A stretch of DNA of 44,526 nt, from positions 1-44,526 of the forward strand of contig QJVM01000254.1 of the NCBI GenBank assembly GCA_003235715.1, given 5' to 3'. The position numbers and the translations under genes are program-made. Shown here piece after piece: positions 34,479 to 44,371 of this stretch. The stretch is from Nitrospirota bacterium. Its GTDB lineage: Bacteria > Nitrospirota > Thermodesulfovibrionia > SZUA-242. The notes under the pieces are model-generated. The model had not been told where the DNA came from, did no database searches, and was given only the letters and a program-made list of their open reading frames with translations. Every line of letters begins with the position of its first letter. Within the stretch, counting starts at the first letter, position 1.

Positions 34479-35074
34479 GGAAGCCTTCCAGTGAAGTTCT
34501 AAGGGTCAGCCCGACAAGCGGTGCCGGCCAGAAACTCCCCGGCTATAGTACCCCAACGCCCGAACCTGCCGCGACCGAGGCCCAATCCCGTTCAGAAATG
34601 GCTTTGAAATTACCGTCAGCATAAACGGCCCAATCTTGAACCTGACCGATTTCACCCCATAAATATGCGATCCTTGTTTTGGAGGCCGGCCATGACATCC
34701 GGTACATCACATCACATTCCCCGATACTGACGCGATGCCCTGACCCGGGCCAATACGCCTGAGCGTACCTCTGTCTCGGGTAAGTGAGACGCCGTCTCCC
34801 GCCTGTTCGGCACTCCCTTTTGGGTTGGTGAGCGCCAGCCCTGCCCCCGGATTTTGCCCGTTTTCGTCCCCGGGTCGGGGGTCCACACACCGAAAGAATG
34901 AAAGGGCTCCTATGGTCTCACCACCGCCAGCGATTACGAACGTCGGCGGCCAGCCAACCGATACGCGTCGGAAACCGTGGAGCTGAGCAGACTGCGTCTG
35001 AATCCCTTCATTCCATCACCCGGAGACCGTATGCGGAGGTGTCGGCTCCAAGCCTGACGGCCTGAAGGGCGGCT
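34479..35074. other. Nearly gene-free 596-bp region
   Basis: It lies between the rhomboid gene and the prohibitin-like gene (same strand). The only thing with protein-like composition is the minus-strand frame ending at 34543 (listed separately). The rest (about 34800-35074) has no frame, repeat or RNA fold I recognise. Confidence 0.5.
34543..34710 (-). CDS. Orphan small ORF or gene remnant
   Basis: A minus-strand frame whose last 55 or so residues look like real protein: aromatic and polar residues in balance, with KTRIAYLWGEIGQVQDWAVY and then FKAISERDWASVAAGSG. The 5' part of the frame (further upstream to 34890) is Arg/Gly-rich and looks like non-coding translation. Candidate starts are GTG 34710 and ATG 34707 or 34698, with GGGGA upstream. 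It may be a small gene or the 3' remnant of a decayed one. No family recognised. Confidence 0.3.
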   Translation of the reverse strand: MMYRMSWPASKTRIAYLWGEIGQVQDWAVYADGNFKAISERDWASVAAGSGVGVL

Positions 35075-35917
35075 TTACTTGAATGATCTCGGATCGATGA
35101 AGGGAATGGCGCCACCGGTCACCGAGGGCATGTGGCCATCCCACTTTTCGATCGCCTTGAGCGAGGCCTCGATCTTTCGCAGTTCTACCAGATCCTTGCT
35201 GAGGACCTCTCGTTGGAGTCGAAGGGCTTCGGCTTCGGCCTTTGCGGCGGCCACTTTCTGTTTGGCCTCGATCTCAATTCGTTGAAGATCTCTCTGGGCC
35301 TTCATGGCGAGCTGTTCCGCCTCCTGCTTGGCTTCGATGGCAGCGGTAAACTGTGCGGAAAATGCGAAGTTTACGATGGAAAAATCCTCAACCAGGATGT
35401 GATTTTTAAGAAGCCGGGCGGTCAGCAGGTCCTTGGTCTCGTTCTTGACCTGTTCCCGCTTCGTGATCAATTCCTCGGCCGTATACTTGGCGGAGACGGC
35501 TTTCAACATTTCTTGCACCGCGGGATCGATGATCCTTTCCTTGAAAGCGGTTCCCAACTCCTGAAACACGATGTTGGCCTTTTCCGGATCCACGCGAAAG
35601 TTGATGGCGATGGCCGAGGAAATATTCTGGAGGTCCTTGCTGGCGGCGGCCACTTCGGTCTGGGCTTTCTGAATTCGAACGTCAACAATCTGGACCTTCT
35701 GGACCACCGGGATAATAAAGTGGAAGCCCTCGCCGAGTACCGTATCCTGCACGGCTCCGAAATTCATCACCACGCCCCGGGTTCCGGCGCCCACAATGAC
35801 CCATGGTTTGACAAAAGAGAAAAGAAAGAGAAGCACGAACACGACGAAAAGATATTTGATAAAGGACGGGACCGGTTGCCCGGGTCTGGGGATATTCAGG
35901 TTGATGGGATCGGACAT
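35075..35917 (-). CDS. Prohibitin-like SPFH/band 7 membrane protein
   Basis: A 280-residue protein with one N-terminal membrane helix (YLFVVFVLLFLFSFV), the SPFH domain (VGAGTRGVVMNFGAV, GEGFHFIIPVVQ, VDVRIQKAQTEVAAASKDLQ) and a long Ala/Glu/Lys-rich coiled coil (about 180-250). It forms ring-like membrane scaffolds in its family; the layout matches prohibitins more than HflC/HflK. The ATG at 35917 follows a near-perfect AGGAGGT with a 5-base gap. It sits 86 bases after purB. Prohibitins often modulate membrane proteases, but no FtsH is in the window. Confidence 0.92.
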   Translation of the reverse strand: MSDPINLNIPRPGQPVPSFIKYLFVVFVLLFLFSFVKPWVIVGAGTRGVVMNFGAVQDTVLGEGFHFIIPVVQKVQIVDVRIQKAQTEVAAASKDLQNISSAIAINFRVDPEKANIVFQELGTAFKERIIDPAVQEMLKAVSAKYTAEELITKREQVKNETKDLLTARLLKNHILVEDFSIVNFAFSAQFTAAIEAKQEAEQLAMKAQRDLQRIEIEAKQKVAAAKAEAEALRLQREVLSKDLVELRKIEASLKAIEKWDGHMPSVTGGAIPFIDPRSFK

Positions 35918-36003
35918 GAAACCTCCTTTCAAGGTGGATATTACTGAAGTAGGGTATCACATTTGAACGAAGAAGAACGGCCTGCTGCCTCCGGCCCTCG
36001 CCC

Positions 36004-37320
36004 TCAACCCTTTCGGGATCGGGAGGGTCGGCCGAAGACGCGGGCATAGAGGGCGTCTATGTGCTGCAGGTAGGGGTCGAGCCTGAAAATATGCTCCAGG
36101 TCTTTGGTTGAAAGGTGTTTGGTCACATCGGGATCGTGGGCCAGTCGCTCCCTGAAATCAATGGCCCGTTCCCAGCTTTCCATGGCGTTTCTCTGGACGA
36201 TGCCGTAGGCTTCCTCCCTGGAAAGCCCCCTGTCGATCAGGGTCAACAGTACCCTCTGGGAATAGTGAAGGTTTCGGCTCAAGGCCATGTTCTCCTTCAT
36301 TCGCTTCGGATACACATGCAGGTCTGAAAGAATACGGGTCAATCGGGCCAGCATGTAGTCAATCAGGATCGTTGTGTCAGGAACAATGACGCGTTCCACG
36401 GAAGAGTGGGAAATATCCCTTTCGTGCCAAAGCGCCACGTTCTCCAGGGCAGAAATCAGATTGCCCCGAACAACCCGGGCGAGCCCGGACAGGTTTTCGC
36501 AGCCCACGGGATTTCGCTTGTGTGGCATGGCGGAAGACCCCTTCTGTCCCTTACTGAAAGGCTCTTCGGCCTCTCGGACCTCGGTACGCTGGAGATGCCT
36601 TATCTCCACGGCAATCTTTTCGATGGAGGCCCCCAGGATGGCTAACGCGCTCATGTACTCGGCGTGACGATCCCGCTGAACGACCTGCGTGGCCACGGGC
36701 TCAGGCCGAAGCCGGAGTTTCCGCAAAACCTTTTCCTCGAGCTTCGGAGGGACATTGGAAAATGTTCCCACCGCACCCGAAAGCTTGCCCACGCTGATGA
36801 TGTCCCGTGCCTTCTTCATCCGCTCGAGGTTGCGCTTCATCTCTTCGTACCAGAGCGCGAACTTGAGGCCGAAAGTCATGGGCTCGGCATGGACGCCGTG
36901 GCTTCGTCCCATGATGGGGGTCATCCGGTAACGGAAGGCCTGGCGCTTGAGAACGGACATGATGGCCTGGAGGTCCCCCATGATGACCCCGGCCGCTTCC
37001 CTCATTCCGAGGGAGAGGGCCGTATCCACGATATCCGAGGACGTCAGACCCTTGTGGATGTAGCGGCCTTCCCGGCCGACCTTTTCATTGACCGAGGTCA
37101 GGAAGGCAATAACGTCGTGCTTGACCTCCAGTTCGATCTCGTCGATCCGCTGCACGTCGAAGTCGGCCTTCTTGTGGATCACATTGAGAGCCTTCCGCGG
37201 AATCTCTCCCAGTTCGGCCCAGGCTTCGCAGGCGGCGATCTCCACATCGAGCCAACGGCGGTACCGGGCTTCGTCTGTCCACAGGCGCCCCATTTCGGGT
37301 CGGGTGTATCTGGGTATCAC
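36004..37320 (-). CDS. purB: Adenylosuccinate lyase
   Basis: PurB acts twice in purine synthesis, cleaving SAICAR and adenylosuccinate. The 438-residue product starts MIPRYTRPEMGRLWTDEARY, with the fumarase/aspartase superfamily signature GSSAMPHKRNP, SSDIVDTALSL, and GRSHGVHAEPMTFG with the catalytic histidine. Length is typical. The start is GTG with GGGAGGA eight bases upstream. It follows nusB by 39 bases, at the end of a ribosome/riboflavin cluster, so probably shares its transcript. Confidence 0.97.
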   Translation of the reverse strand: MIPRYTRPEMGRLWTDEARYRRWLDVEIAACEAWAELGEIPRKALNVIHKKADFDVQRIDEIELEVKHDVIAFLTSVNEKVGREGRYIHKGLTSSDIVDTALSLGMREAAGVIMGDLQAIMSVLKRQAFRYRMTPIMGRSHGVHAEPMTFGLKFALWYEEMKRNLERMKKARDIISVGKLSGAVGTFSNVPPKLEEKVLRKLRLRPEPVATQVVQRDRHAEYMSALAILGASIEKIAVEIRHLQRTEVREAEEPFSKGQKGSSAMPHKRNPVGCENLSGLARVVRGNLISALENVALWHERDISHSSVERVIVPDTTILIDYMLARLTRILSDLHVYPKRMKENMALSRNLHYSQRVLLTLIDRGLSREEAYGIVQRNAMESWERAIDFRERLAHDPDVTKHLSTKDLEHIFRLDPYLQHIDALYARVFGRPSRSRKG

Positions 37321-37359
37321 GTCGAATTCCTCCCTGTGTTGGTATCTTCCTGAAAGACG

Positions 37360-37800
37360 TCAGGGTTCGGGCTTTTCCTCTGCCCCGGTTCCGTCCGGGA
37401 CCCGTCGGGCAATCTGGTCCAAAAGGCCGTTGATAAAAGAAGCCGAGTCCAGGGTGGAAAACTCCTTGGCAATTTCCAGGGCTTCGTTGATAGCGACGGC
37501 GGTTGGAATGTCAGGCCGGAAGAGAAGTTCATAGGCCGCCAGTCGCAAGAGGCTTCGGTCGACCGCCGCCATACGCTCAAGGGCCCAGTTCGCCGCGGTC
37601 TGTCGCAGGACTTCATCGAGCCGGTCGCGGTGAATCCAAGCCCCGACCACCAGCCCCTCCGTGAATTCCCTGAGATCTTCCGGCTCCCTCTTATCCGCCC
37701 AGAATTCCTGAAAGCGGTTTGGCCCAGGCTCTCCGCCCCCTATGTCCAAACTGAAAAGCAGTTGAAGGGCGTAGCGTCTGGCCTTGCGGCGCCGGCTCAT
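37360..37800 (-). CDS. nusB: Transcription antitermination factor NusB
   Basis: NusB binds boxA RNA with NusE (S10) in rRNA antitermination. The 146-residue all-helical protein has the family start RRKARRYALQLLFSLDI, WALERMAAVDRSLLRLAAYELLF and the highly conserved TAVAINEALEIAKEFS with FINGLLDQIAR. The ATG has GGGGA upstream. It follows ribH by 22 bases, the usual order in many bacteria. Confidence 0.96.
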   Translation of the reverse strand: MSRRRKARRYALQLLFSLDIGGGEPGPNRFQEFWADKREPEDLREFTEGLVVGAWIHRDRLDEVLRQTAANWALERMAAVDRSLLRLAAYELLFRPDIPTAVAINEALEIAKEFSTLDSASFINGLLDQIARRVPDGTGAEEKPEP

Positions 37801-37822
37801 GATATTCCCCGGTCCGACGGAA

Positions 37823-38284
37823 TCAGAGTTTCTTGAAAAGGCGGGCCATTTCGATGGCGCTCATGGCGGCTTCGGCCCCTTTGTTGCCGCTCTTGGTTCC
37901 TGCTCGCTCGATTGCCTGTTCGATACTATCGGTGGTCAGGACCCCAAATGCCATGGGCATCTGCGTTTCCAGGGAGGCGGAGGCCACGCCCTTGGAAACT
38001 TCGGCGGCCACATATTCGAAATGGGGGGTTCCGCCGCGGATGACCGTGCCCAGGCAGATCAGGGCATCGTGTTTCTTCTTCGTCCCGAGCTGTTTGGCCA
38101 CGATGGGGATTTCAAAAGCGCCCGGGACCTTGTATATCTCGATATCCGTCTCGGAGGCTCCGTGGCGGAGCAGCGCATCCACCGCTCCGTCCACCAGACG
38201 GGAGGTGATGAAATCGTTGAAGCGGCTCACCACGATGCCGAACTTGAGTTTTCCTGCCTGGAGATCTCCCTCTATGGTTTTCAT
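37823..38284 (-). CDS. ribH: 6,7-dimethyl-8-ribityllumazine synthase
   Basis: RibH condenses the RibBA products into lumazine, the precursor of riboflavin, and forms icosahedral 60-mers in many bacteria. The 153-residue product has the family landmarks [23 protein letters not shown] (phosphate-binding), [19 protein letters not shown] with the catalytic His, and [15 protein letters not shown]. The ATG at 38284 follows GGAGGT; an upstream GTG (38296) is embedded before that site and is less likely. It lies between ribBA and nusB. Confidence 0.97.
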   Translation of the reverse strand: MKTIEGDLQAGKLKFGIVVSRFNDFITSRLVDGAVDALLRHGASETDIEIYKVPGAFEIPIVAKQLGTKKKHDALICLGTVIRGGTPHFEYVAAEVSKGVASASLETQMPMAFGVLTTDSIEQAIERAGTKSGNKGAEAAMSAIEMARLFKKL

Positions 38285-38332
38285 TCGAACCTCCACATCA
38301 TTAATGGTTCCGGGTGGTCCGGGGACCGCCGG

Positions 38333-39550
38333 CTATACGTTTTCAAGAAGGTGCCCGAGCTTTTCCTTTTTGGTACACAAATAGCGGAGATTTCCTGCGC
38401 AGGGGTCTCCTTCGATGGGTATCCGGGTTGTGACTTTAAGTCCGTACCCCTCAAGTCCCACGATCTTCCGAGGATTGTTCGTCAGGAGCTGGATCTGAGT
38501 CAATCCAAGGTCCACCAGGATCTGGGCTCCAATACCGTAATCCCGGAGATCCGGCTTGAAGCCGAGTCGCTCGTTCGCTTCCACCGTGTCCAGCCCACTG
38601 TCCTGGAGTTCATAAGCTCTCAATTTGTTGGCGAGCCCGATTCCCCGCCCCTCCTGTCTCATATAAAGAAGAACGCCACAACCCGCCTGGTCTATGGTCT
38701 CCATGGCCTTGTGAAGCTGGTCCCCGCAGTCACAGCGGTTCGAGCCGAAAACATCTCCCGTGAGGCATTCTGAATGGACCCGGACGAGTACATTGGTTCC
38801 GTGGGCCACATCGCCTTTGAGCAGGGCCACATGCGTGGTGGCATCCACCGAATTTTCGTAGGCCACGGCCCTGAATTCGCCGAAGCGCGTCGGGAGTTTC
38901 GTTTCAGCGATGCGCCGCACCAGGCATTCGTTCTTCATGCGGTATTCGATGAGATCGCGGATGGTCACGATCTTCATGTTGTGACGGGCCCCGAACTTGA
39001 TCAGGTCCGGCATTCGGGCCATCGTCCCGTCGTCGTTCATGATCTCGCAGATGACCCCGGCCGGGTTGAGGCCCGCCAGACGGGCCAAGTCCACGGAGCC
39101 TTCGGTCTGACCGGCACGCTGGAGCACCCCGCCCGCCTTGGCCCGGAGGGGGAAGACATGACCGGGCCGGACCACGTCGGACGGCACGGCGTCGGCCTGG
39201 ACCGCTGTCAGGATCGTATGCGCCCGGTCCGCGGCCGAGATTCCCGTGGACACGCCTCGTGCCGCCTCGATGGAAACCGTAAAGGCGGTCCCGAACTGGG
39301 AGGTGTTCACGTCGGCCATCATCGGAAGGTTCAGACGCTGAACCTGTTCGGGGGTAATGGAAAGACAGATCAGGCCCCGACCATACTTGGCCATGAAATT
39401 AATGGCCTCCGGAGTGACTTTATCGGCCGCCATGGTGAGATCACCCTCGTTTTCCCTGTCTTCATCGTCCACAAGGATCACCATCTTCCCTGCACTAATG
39501 TCTTCCAGGGCCTCTTCAATCGTATTGACCTTGAATTTGCTTTTGCTCAT
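38333..39550 (-). CDS. ribBA: Bifunctional DHBP synthase/GTP cyclohydrolase II
   Basis: A 405-residue fusion for the two entry steps of riboflavin synthesis. The N-terminal DHBP synthase (about 1-205) has [22 protein letters not shown] and [10 protein letters not shown]. The GTP cyclohydrolase II half has the zinc cysteines in [27 protein letters not shown] and the tyrosine segment [10 protein letters not shown], all intact. One oddity is Gln148 in RAGQTEGS, where E. coli RibB has the metal ligand His153 (GGHTEA). The start ATG overlaps the ribE stop (ATGA). No FMN riboswitch is visible in the cluster. Confidence 0.96.
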   Translation of the reverse strand: MSKSKFKVNTIEEALEDISAGKMVILVDDEDRENEGDLTMAADKVTPEAINFMAKYGRGLICLSITPEQVQRLNLPMMADVNTSQFGTAFTVSIEAARGVSTGISAADRAHTILTAVQADAVPSDVVRPGHVFPLRAKAGGVLQRAGQTEGSVDLARLAGLNPAGVICEIMNDDGTMARMPDLIKFGARHNMKIVTIRDLIEYRMKNECLVRRIAETKLPTRFGEFRAVAYENSVDATTHVALLKGDVAHGTNVLVRVHSECLTGDVFGSNRCDCGDQLHKAMETIDQAGCGVLLYMRQEGRGIGLANKLRAYELQDSGLDTVEANERLGFKPDLRDYGIGAQILVDLGLTQIQLLTNNPRKIVGLEGYGLKVTTRIPIEGDPCAGNLRYLCTKKEKLGHLLENV

Positions 39551-40197
39551 GATGCGTATCCTTCCTTCTTCAACAGCGCCCAAAGGGCCTGCTCCTTCCT
39601 ATCTGACAGACGAGGAGCAAGCAAACGGGCTACATATTTTCCGATCATATCCGCCTCGAGATTCACACGGTCACCTTTCTTTCGAAACCCGATGGTCGTT
39701 TCCGTGGCCGTATGCGGGATAATGGCTACTGTGAGGCTCTCCCGGTCCAGTTCGACGATGGTCAGGCTGATCCCGTCCACCGTGATGGACCCCTTGGGGA
39801 TGGAAACTTCCAGGATGTCCGCGGGAGCCAGGATCCGGTAATACGTGTAATCTCCGGCTGGGGTTACCCGCTCCACGGTTCCGACGCCGTCCACGTGTCC
39901 CGAGACCAAGTGACCACCGAAGCGATCCGCCATCTTCATGGCCCTTTCCAGGTTGACGGGGGAACCGGTCCCGAGTTCCCCAAGGTTCGTGTGGCGAAGG
40001 GTTTCGGGAGATACGTCGAAGGACAGCTCCGAGGAGCCCGATTTCACCACGGTCAGGCAGACGCCGTTTACGGCAATGCTTTCCCCCAAAACCACGTCGC
40101 TCAGCGGAAGAACCGTTTTCAAACGGAGTCTCCGTCCCCCTCCCTGAGGAGAAGACGATACGAGTTCTCCTGTCCCTTGAACCAATCCCGTGAACAT
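39547..40197 (-). CDS. ribE: Riboflavin synthase alpha subunit
   Basis: Riboflavin synthase dismutates two lumazines into riboflavin and RibH substrate. The 216-residue product shows the internal duplication of the family: [15 protein letters not shown] with [11 protein letters not shown] and FDVSPETL in repeat one, and [15 protein letters not shown] with [14 protein letters not shown] in repeat two. It begins five bases after the small membrane protein gene and its stop overlaps ribBA. Together with ribBA and ribH it gives the pathway except RibD. Confidence 0.96.
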   Translation of the reverse strand: MFTGLVQGTGELVSSSPQGGGRRLRLKTVLPLSDVVLGESIAVNGVCLTVVKSGSSELSFDVSPETLRHTNLGELGTGSPVNLERAMKMADRFGGHLVSGHVDGVGTVERVTPAGDYTYYRILAPADILEVSIPKGSITVDGISLTIVELDRESLTVAIIPHTATETTIGFRKKGDRVNLEADMIGKYVARLLAPRLSDRKEQALWALLKKEGYAS

Positions 40198-40202
40198 GAC
40201 AC

Positions 40203-40616
40203 TTAATACTCAGGGTCTCCGCCGGCCTTGATGCTGAACGTGTACGACGTGATGTAGTAATCCATGAAATAGACGTCCTCGGTCCAGGCCATGCTCATAA
40301 TCGGGTTGAAATTCGGGGTGCGTTCAATCCGTATGTTTTCTGGTGGTACCGTAAGTCCCAGGTGCGAGAACTCTTCTTGGACCTTGGCCCTGAGTTCGGC
40401 ATCAGAATACGTACTTTGTCTTACGATCTCCGCGACTCTCCCCTTCATCACCCAATTGTTGTAGTGGGGCGTTCCAAACAGGACGCCAACATAAAGGGCC
40501 GCGCCGAGAAAGAGAAGGCAAAAAAAGACCTCGCGTCCTGTATCCCCACGCTGCGAATTCAGGGTCTGTCCGAACGCCAACGGCTCTAGTGTACGAGACT
40601 GGCGATGCGGCTCCAT
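40203..40616 (-). CDS. DUF4845-like small membrane protein
   Basis: A protein of about 137 residues (143 if the ATG at 40634 is used). It has a basic N-terminus, one membrane helix (VFFCLLFLGAALYVGVLFG) and a periplasmic domain with MKGRVAEIVRQS and later IRIERTP and VYFMDYYITSYTF strands. Position just after lepB and the length match DUF4845 proteins, which follow lepB in many Proteobacteria; the sequence match itself is only approximate. The start lies inside lepB. Function unknown. Confidence 0.7.
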   Translation of the reverse strand: MEPHRQSRTLEPLAFGQTLNSQRGDTGREVFFCLLFLGAALYVGVLFGTPHYNNWVMKGRVAEIVRQSTYSDAELRAKVQEEFSHLGLTVPPENIRIERTPNFNPIMSMAWTEDVYFMDYYITSYTFSIKAGGDPEY

Positions 40617-41251
40617 CTCACTTTTCCGGACCATGGCGCGTTTGAATCCCAGGACCAGTAAAGAATCAACGCCTTTCCACGAATGAGGCCCCGATCGACA
40701 AACCCCCAAAACCGGCTGTCCAGACTGTAATCCCGGTTGTCCCCCATGACGAAATACTTGCCTTCCGGGACGGTGACCGGCGCCATGTTGTCACGGGGTT
40801 CTCCCGGCGGTCGGATTCGCGGGTCACCGTGCACGGCATAATCCTCATCCAGAGGCACGCCATTTCTGTAGACCACCTTCTCCCGGATCTCGATGACATC
40901 ACCCGGGATTCCGATCACCCGCTTGATAAAATCGCGCGCCGGATCCTGGGGGTATTTGAATACGATGATATCGCCCTGTTCAGGAACGCCGCCGAGGGCC
41001 GGGGTATGAAACAAAGTCTTTTCCGTGAAGGGGATGTCTACCGGCGTTCCGAACGTCAGCTTGTTCACAATGAGGTGGTCACCGATCTTCAACGTCTCGA
41101 GCATGGACCCCGAGGGAATTTTGAAGGCCTGAAACATAAACGTCCGGATGAGGAGGGCCAAGACCAGGGCCATGCCAATGGCCTCAAGGGTTTCCCTGGT
41201 TTTGCTCTTGACGGGGGCGCCAGACTCGACGTGCAGATTATTTTCTTCCAT
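40586..41251 (-). CDS. lepB: Signal peptidase I
   Basis: LepB cleaves signal peptides at the outer face of the inner membrane. The 221-residue product has one N-terminal membrane helix (IGMALVLALLIRTFMF), the catalytic serine in IPSGSMLETL (Ser49) and the catalytic lysine in DFIKRVIGIPGD (Lys110), followed by the conserved GDNRDYSLDSRFWG. An N-terminal basic/polar segment precedes the helix. The ATG at 41251 is chosen; an upstream frame to 41293 adds 14 residues. It follows lepA after 174 bases. Confidence 0.95.
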   Translation of the reverse strand: MEENNLHVESGAPVKSKTRETLEAIGMALVLALLIRTFMFQAFKIPSGSMLETLKIGDHLIVNKLTFGTPVDIPFTEKTLFHTPALGGVPEQGDIIVFKYPQDPARDFIKRVIGIPGDVIEIREKVVYRNGVPLDEDYAVHGDPRIRPPGEPRDNMAPVTVPEGKYFVMGDNRDYSLDSRFWGFVDRGLIRGKALILYWSWDSNAPWSGKVRWSRIASLVH

Positions 41252-41425
41252 ACGTTCTTTCACACATCCTTGCTGCGAATGGTTCCGCAGCACCCTAAAA
41301 AGATTCTGTACACAACTTTTTGACAGACGCTTATCTTACAGGAATTTAAGGGATTTTTTCTCGGAATGCGAATCCAACAGAAGAAGATTGCCCCGAGTCT
41401 TTCACGGGGAATGACATGAATTCCG

Positions 41426-43216
41426 TCAGTCCACCTTGAGGACGCTGAGAAAGGCTTCCTGAGGGATTTCCACCTGTCCCACCTGTTTCATACGCTTCTT
41501 GCCTTCCTTTTGTTTTTCAAGCAATTTCCGTTTTCGGGTGATATCCCCGCCATAGCACTTGGCCGTGACGTTCTTTCTCAGGGCCGGGATAGACTCCCGG
41601 GAGATGACCCGACCCCCGATGGCGGCCTGAATCACGACTTCGAAAAGCTGACGTGGGATGACCGACCGAAGCTTTTCCGCGACCTGTTTTCCCCGGTGAT
41701 AGGCGCTCTCCCGGTGAACGATCATCGATAGGGCGTCAACCGAATCGCCGTTCAGCAGAATATCCAGTTTCACCAGGTTGGCCTGGCGGTAGCCTGCGGG
41801 CTCATAGTCCAGTGACGCGTATCCCCGGGACAGGGACTTCAGACGATCGAAAAAGTCCCAAAGGATTTCGTTCAGGGGCAGGTCGTAGATAATCCGGATT
41901 CGGTCCGGCCCCAGGTAGCCAATATCCACCTGGGCCCCCCTTCGGGACTGGCACAGATCCAGAATCGGTCCCACGAATTCGCCCGGCAAGAAGATGGTGA
42001 CCCGGACAAAAGGCTCCTCAATAGAGTCTATGTACTGCGGGCTTGGCATTTTTGCAGGACTATCGATCTGGATGGTTTCGCCGTCCGTTTGGTTGATGCG
42101 ATAAATCACGGTGGGCGCGGTGCTGATCAACGAAAGCCCGAATTCCCTTTCCAGCCTTTCCTTCACTATTTCCAGATGCAACAGGCCCAGGAAACCACAC
42201 CTGAAGCCGAACCCCAGGGCCACGGAAGTCTCAGGCTCATAGCGAAAGGAAGAATCATTCAGGCTCAGCTTCTCCATGGCATCCCGCAGGTCTTCGTATT
42301 GCTCGGTGACGGTCGGGTAAAGTCCGCAGAATACCATGGGCTTGACTTCCTTGTAGCCGGCGAGAGCCGTGGAGGCCCGACGATCCACCCGGGTTACCGT
42401 ATCCCCAATCTTCGTGTCCTGGATGCGCTTGATCCCGGCTACGATATATCCAACCTCGCCGGCAGAAAGGGACGCGGTCTTTATCCGCTTGGGCGTGAAC
42501 ACACCCACCTCGAGGGTTTCATAGCGTCCGCCTGTGGCCATAAGCTGAATCCGGTCACCCGGCCTGAGCGAGCCGTTAAAAACTCTGACCAGTATGAAGA
42601 CTCCCAGGTAGTTATCAAACCAGGAGTCAAAGATGAGCGCCTGAAACGGCGCGTCGGGATCCCCGGCCGGGGGAGGAATTCTTTGTACTATGGCCTCAAG
42701 AATTTCGGGGACGCCCGTTCCCTTTTTGGCCGAGGCGGGGAGGGCGTGGGTGGCGTCCAATCCGATGATCTCTTCGATCTGTTCCGCGACGCTGTCCGGA
42801 TCGGCGCTAGGCAGGTCAATCTTGTTTATGATCGGGATGATTTCGAGGTCGTGGTCTGTCGCCAGGTAGGCATTGGCCAGGGTTTGGGCTTCCACCCCCT
42901 GGGTCGCATCGACCAGCAGCAGGGCCCCTTCACAAGCCGCCAGGCTGCGGGAAACCTCGTAGTTGAAATCCACGTGGCCCGGGGTGTCGATCAGATTCAA
43001 TGTATAGTCCACTCCGTCGAGGGCCCGGTAGGTGAGGCGCACGGCATGGGATTTAATGGTGATGCCCTTTTCGCGCTCCAACTCCATGGCATCCAGGACC
43101 TGGGCTGACATCTCCCGGCTGGAGAGCGCCCCCGTGAGTTCCAGGAGCCGGTCGGACAGGGTGGTTTTCCCATGGTCAATATGGGCAATGATGGAGAAGT
43201 TTCGGATGTGCTTCAT
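41426..43216 (-). CDS. lepA: Elongation factor 4
   Basis: LepA (EF4) is a translational GTPase that acts on the ribosome, with roles in back-translocation or ribosome assembly. The 596-residue product has the G1 motif AHIDHGKT (residues 11-18), the switch region [12 protein letters not shown]3 [19 protein letters not shown] (G4), and the LepA-specific C-terminal domain with [20 protein letters not shown]. Length is typical. It starts 25 bases after the ROK kinase gene. No good ribosome site is seen before its ATG. Confidence 0.97.
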   Translation of the reverse strand: MKHIRNFSIIAHIDHGKTTLSDRLLELTGALSSREMSAQVLDAMELEREKGITIKSHAVRLTYRALDGVDYTLNLIDTPGHVDFNYEVSRSLAACEGALLLVDATQGVEAQTLANAYLATDHDLEIIPIINKIDLPSADPDSVAEQIEEIIGLDATHALPASAKKGTGVPEILEAIVQRIPPPAGDPDAPFQALIFDSWFDNYLGVFILVRVFNGSLRPGDRIQLMATGGRYETLEVGVFTPKRIKTASLSAGEVGYIVAGIKRIQDTKIGDTVTRVDRRASTALAGYKEVKPMVFCGLYPTVTEQYEDLRDAMEKLSLNDSSFRYEPETSVALGFGFRCGFLGLLHLEIVKERLEREFGLSLISTAPTVIYRINQTDGETIQIDSPAKMPSPQYIDSIEEPFVRVTIFLPGEFVGPILDLCQSRRGAQVDIGYLGPDRIRIIYDLPLNEILWDFFDRLKSLSRGYASLDYEPAGYRQANLVKLDILLNGDSVDALSMIVHRESAYHRGKQVAEKLRSVIPRQLFEVVIQAAIGGRVISRESIPALRKNVTAKCYGGDITRKRKLLEKQKEGKKRMKQVGQVEIPQEAFLSVLKVD

Positions 43217-43241
43217 AACTGGGGAAGATTCAGAATCGCGG

Positions 43242-44255
43242 CTAATGAGATTGAAGAGGTCGGGCTATTCCCGGGTCTGCAGAGGAGGGGGCCGGATTCC
43301 CTTCGGCCATCAGATCAAGAGCCAGCCGGGCCGCGCCCAGGACACCGGCATCGTCACCCAGGGTTGACGGAAGAAGTTTCAGGTCTCGGTCCAGCGGCTT
43401 GAACGCCAGGCGTGTGACCCGGGTCTGGACTTCCGGTTTGATGAACTGCCATGCCCCCAGCAGCCCCCCGCTGAAGATCACCGCCTCCGGGGAAAAGATG
43501 TTAACCAGATTGGCCACTCCGCTTCCAAGGTGAAAGGCGGCGTCTTTTATGATTTCGCGACAAAGCAAGTCCCCTTCCATGGCGGTCTTGAAGATGATCT
43601 CGGCCGTTACCTTGTAGTAGTTCCCGTCACAACAGGCGCGTGCCAGGCTATCCCGGCCCGAGACCAGTTCCTTAACCGCGCGGTCCACGATGGCGGTGGC
43701 CGACGCATACGATTCCAGGCATCCCCGGCGACCACACTGGCATGCCGGCCCTTCGGCATTAATGCTCATATGACCGAGTTCCGCAGCAATGTCGAGGAGT
43801 TTTCCCTTATGAACAACGCCGCCGCCAATGCCTGTTCCGAGGGTGAGTAACACAAAATCATTGAACGGCTGACCTGCGCCCTTCCACTTTTCTCCAAGGG
43901 CGGCTGCCGCAGCATCGTTGACCAGCCCCACGGGGATGGAAAGTTTCTGCGTCAGGGCCTCCACAACCGGCAGGTCTACGATCGCCTCAAGGTTGGGTGA
44001 CCGCAGGATGCGCCGAGTTCTCGGGTCCACCAGGCCTGCGGCCGCAAGCACGACCGCCTGAGCCCGACCCTCCGAAATTTCCGCGACCATCCGGACGATG
44101 GTTTCCTGCAGGAGGGCGGCTTCCTTTGGGGTTTCTTCCCTGTTTCGGGCCAGGATATGTCCCGCCTCATCAATCAGGGCGGCCCTGACATTCGTACCGC
44201 CCAGATCAATCCCGACCACCGTAGCCGTCGCCCGGGATGTTTTTCCTTTTTCCAT
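43242..44255 (-). CDS. ROK family glucokinase
   Basis: A 337-residue sugar kinase, probably glucokinase, making glucose-6-phosphate. The phosphate motif [14 protein letters not shown] opens the protein, [12 protein letters not shown] and [18 protein letters not shown] follow. The CQCGRRGC motif is the ROK zinc site, and ELGHMSIN contains the sugar-binding region. GlcK, rather than a fructokinase or ROK repressor, is supported by the lack of a DNA-binding head; the exact sugar is not proven. It heads the lepA-lepB transcription unit and has a probable near-leaderless promoter. Confidence 0.9.
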   Translation of the reverse strand: MEKGKTSRATATVVGIDLGGTNVRAALIDEAGHILARNREETPKEAALLQETIVRMVAEISEGRAQAVVLAAAGLVDPRTRRILRSPNLEAIVDLPVVEALTQKLSIPVGLVNDAAAAALGEKWKGAGQPFNDFVLLTLGTGIGGGVVHKGKLLDIAAELGHMSINAEGPACQCGRRGCLESYASATAIVDRAVKELVSGRDSLARACCDGNYYKVTAEIIFKTAMEGDLLCREIIKDAAFHLGSGVANLVNIFSPEAVIFSGGLLGAWQFIKPEVQTRVTRLAFKPLDRDLKLLPSTLGDDAGVLGAARLALDLMAEGNPAPSSADPGIARPLQSH

Positions 44256-44264
44256 GGGGTTGTT

Positions 44265-44273
44265 ACGATAACA
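44265..44273 (-). promoter_or_regulatory. Possible near-leaderless promoter of the ROK kinase gene
   Basis: On the minus strand TGT-TATCGT forms an extended -10 element. The predicted start at 44258 is three bases from the ATG at 44255, and no ribosome site is present. The -35 region is poor. The string GTGTTAT is shared with the galU promoter and also occurs upstream of the adjacent M16 peptidase gene. Confidence 0.4.
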
Positions 44274-44371
44274 CAGCCCCCGGGGTTTAGGAAACGCGGG
44301 AGGACTCCTGGCCGTCCCGTGTTATTCTAAAACCTCATTGCCGTTAACCTTTTGAAGAATAAGGAGTATTC

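Noticed and set aside
38285-40202. FMN riboswitch in the riboflavin cluster
   Set aside because: The genes overlap or lie a few bases apart and none of the conserved RFN segments are visible.
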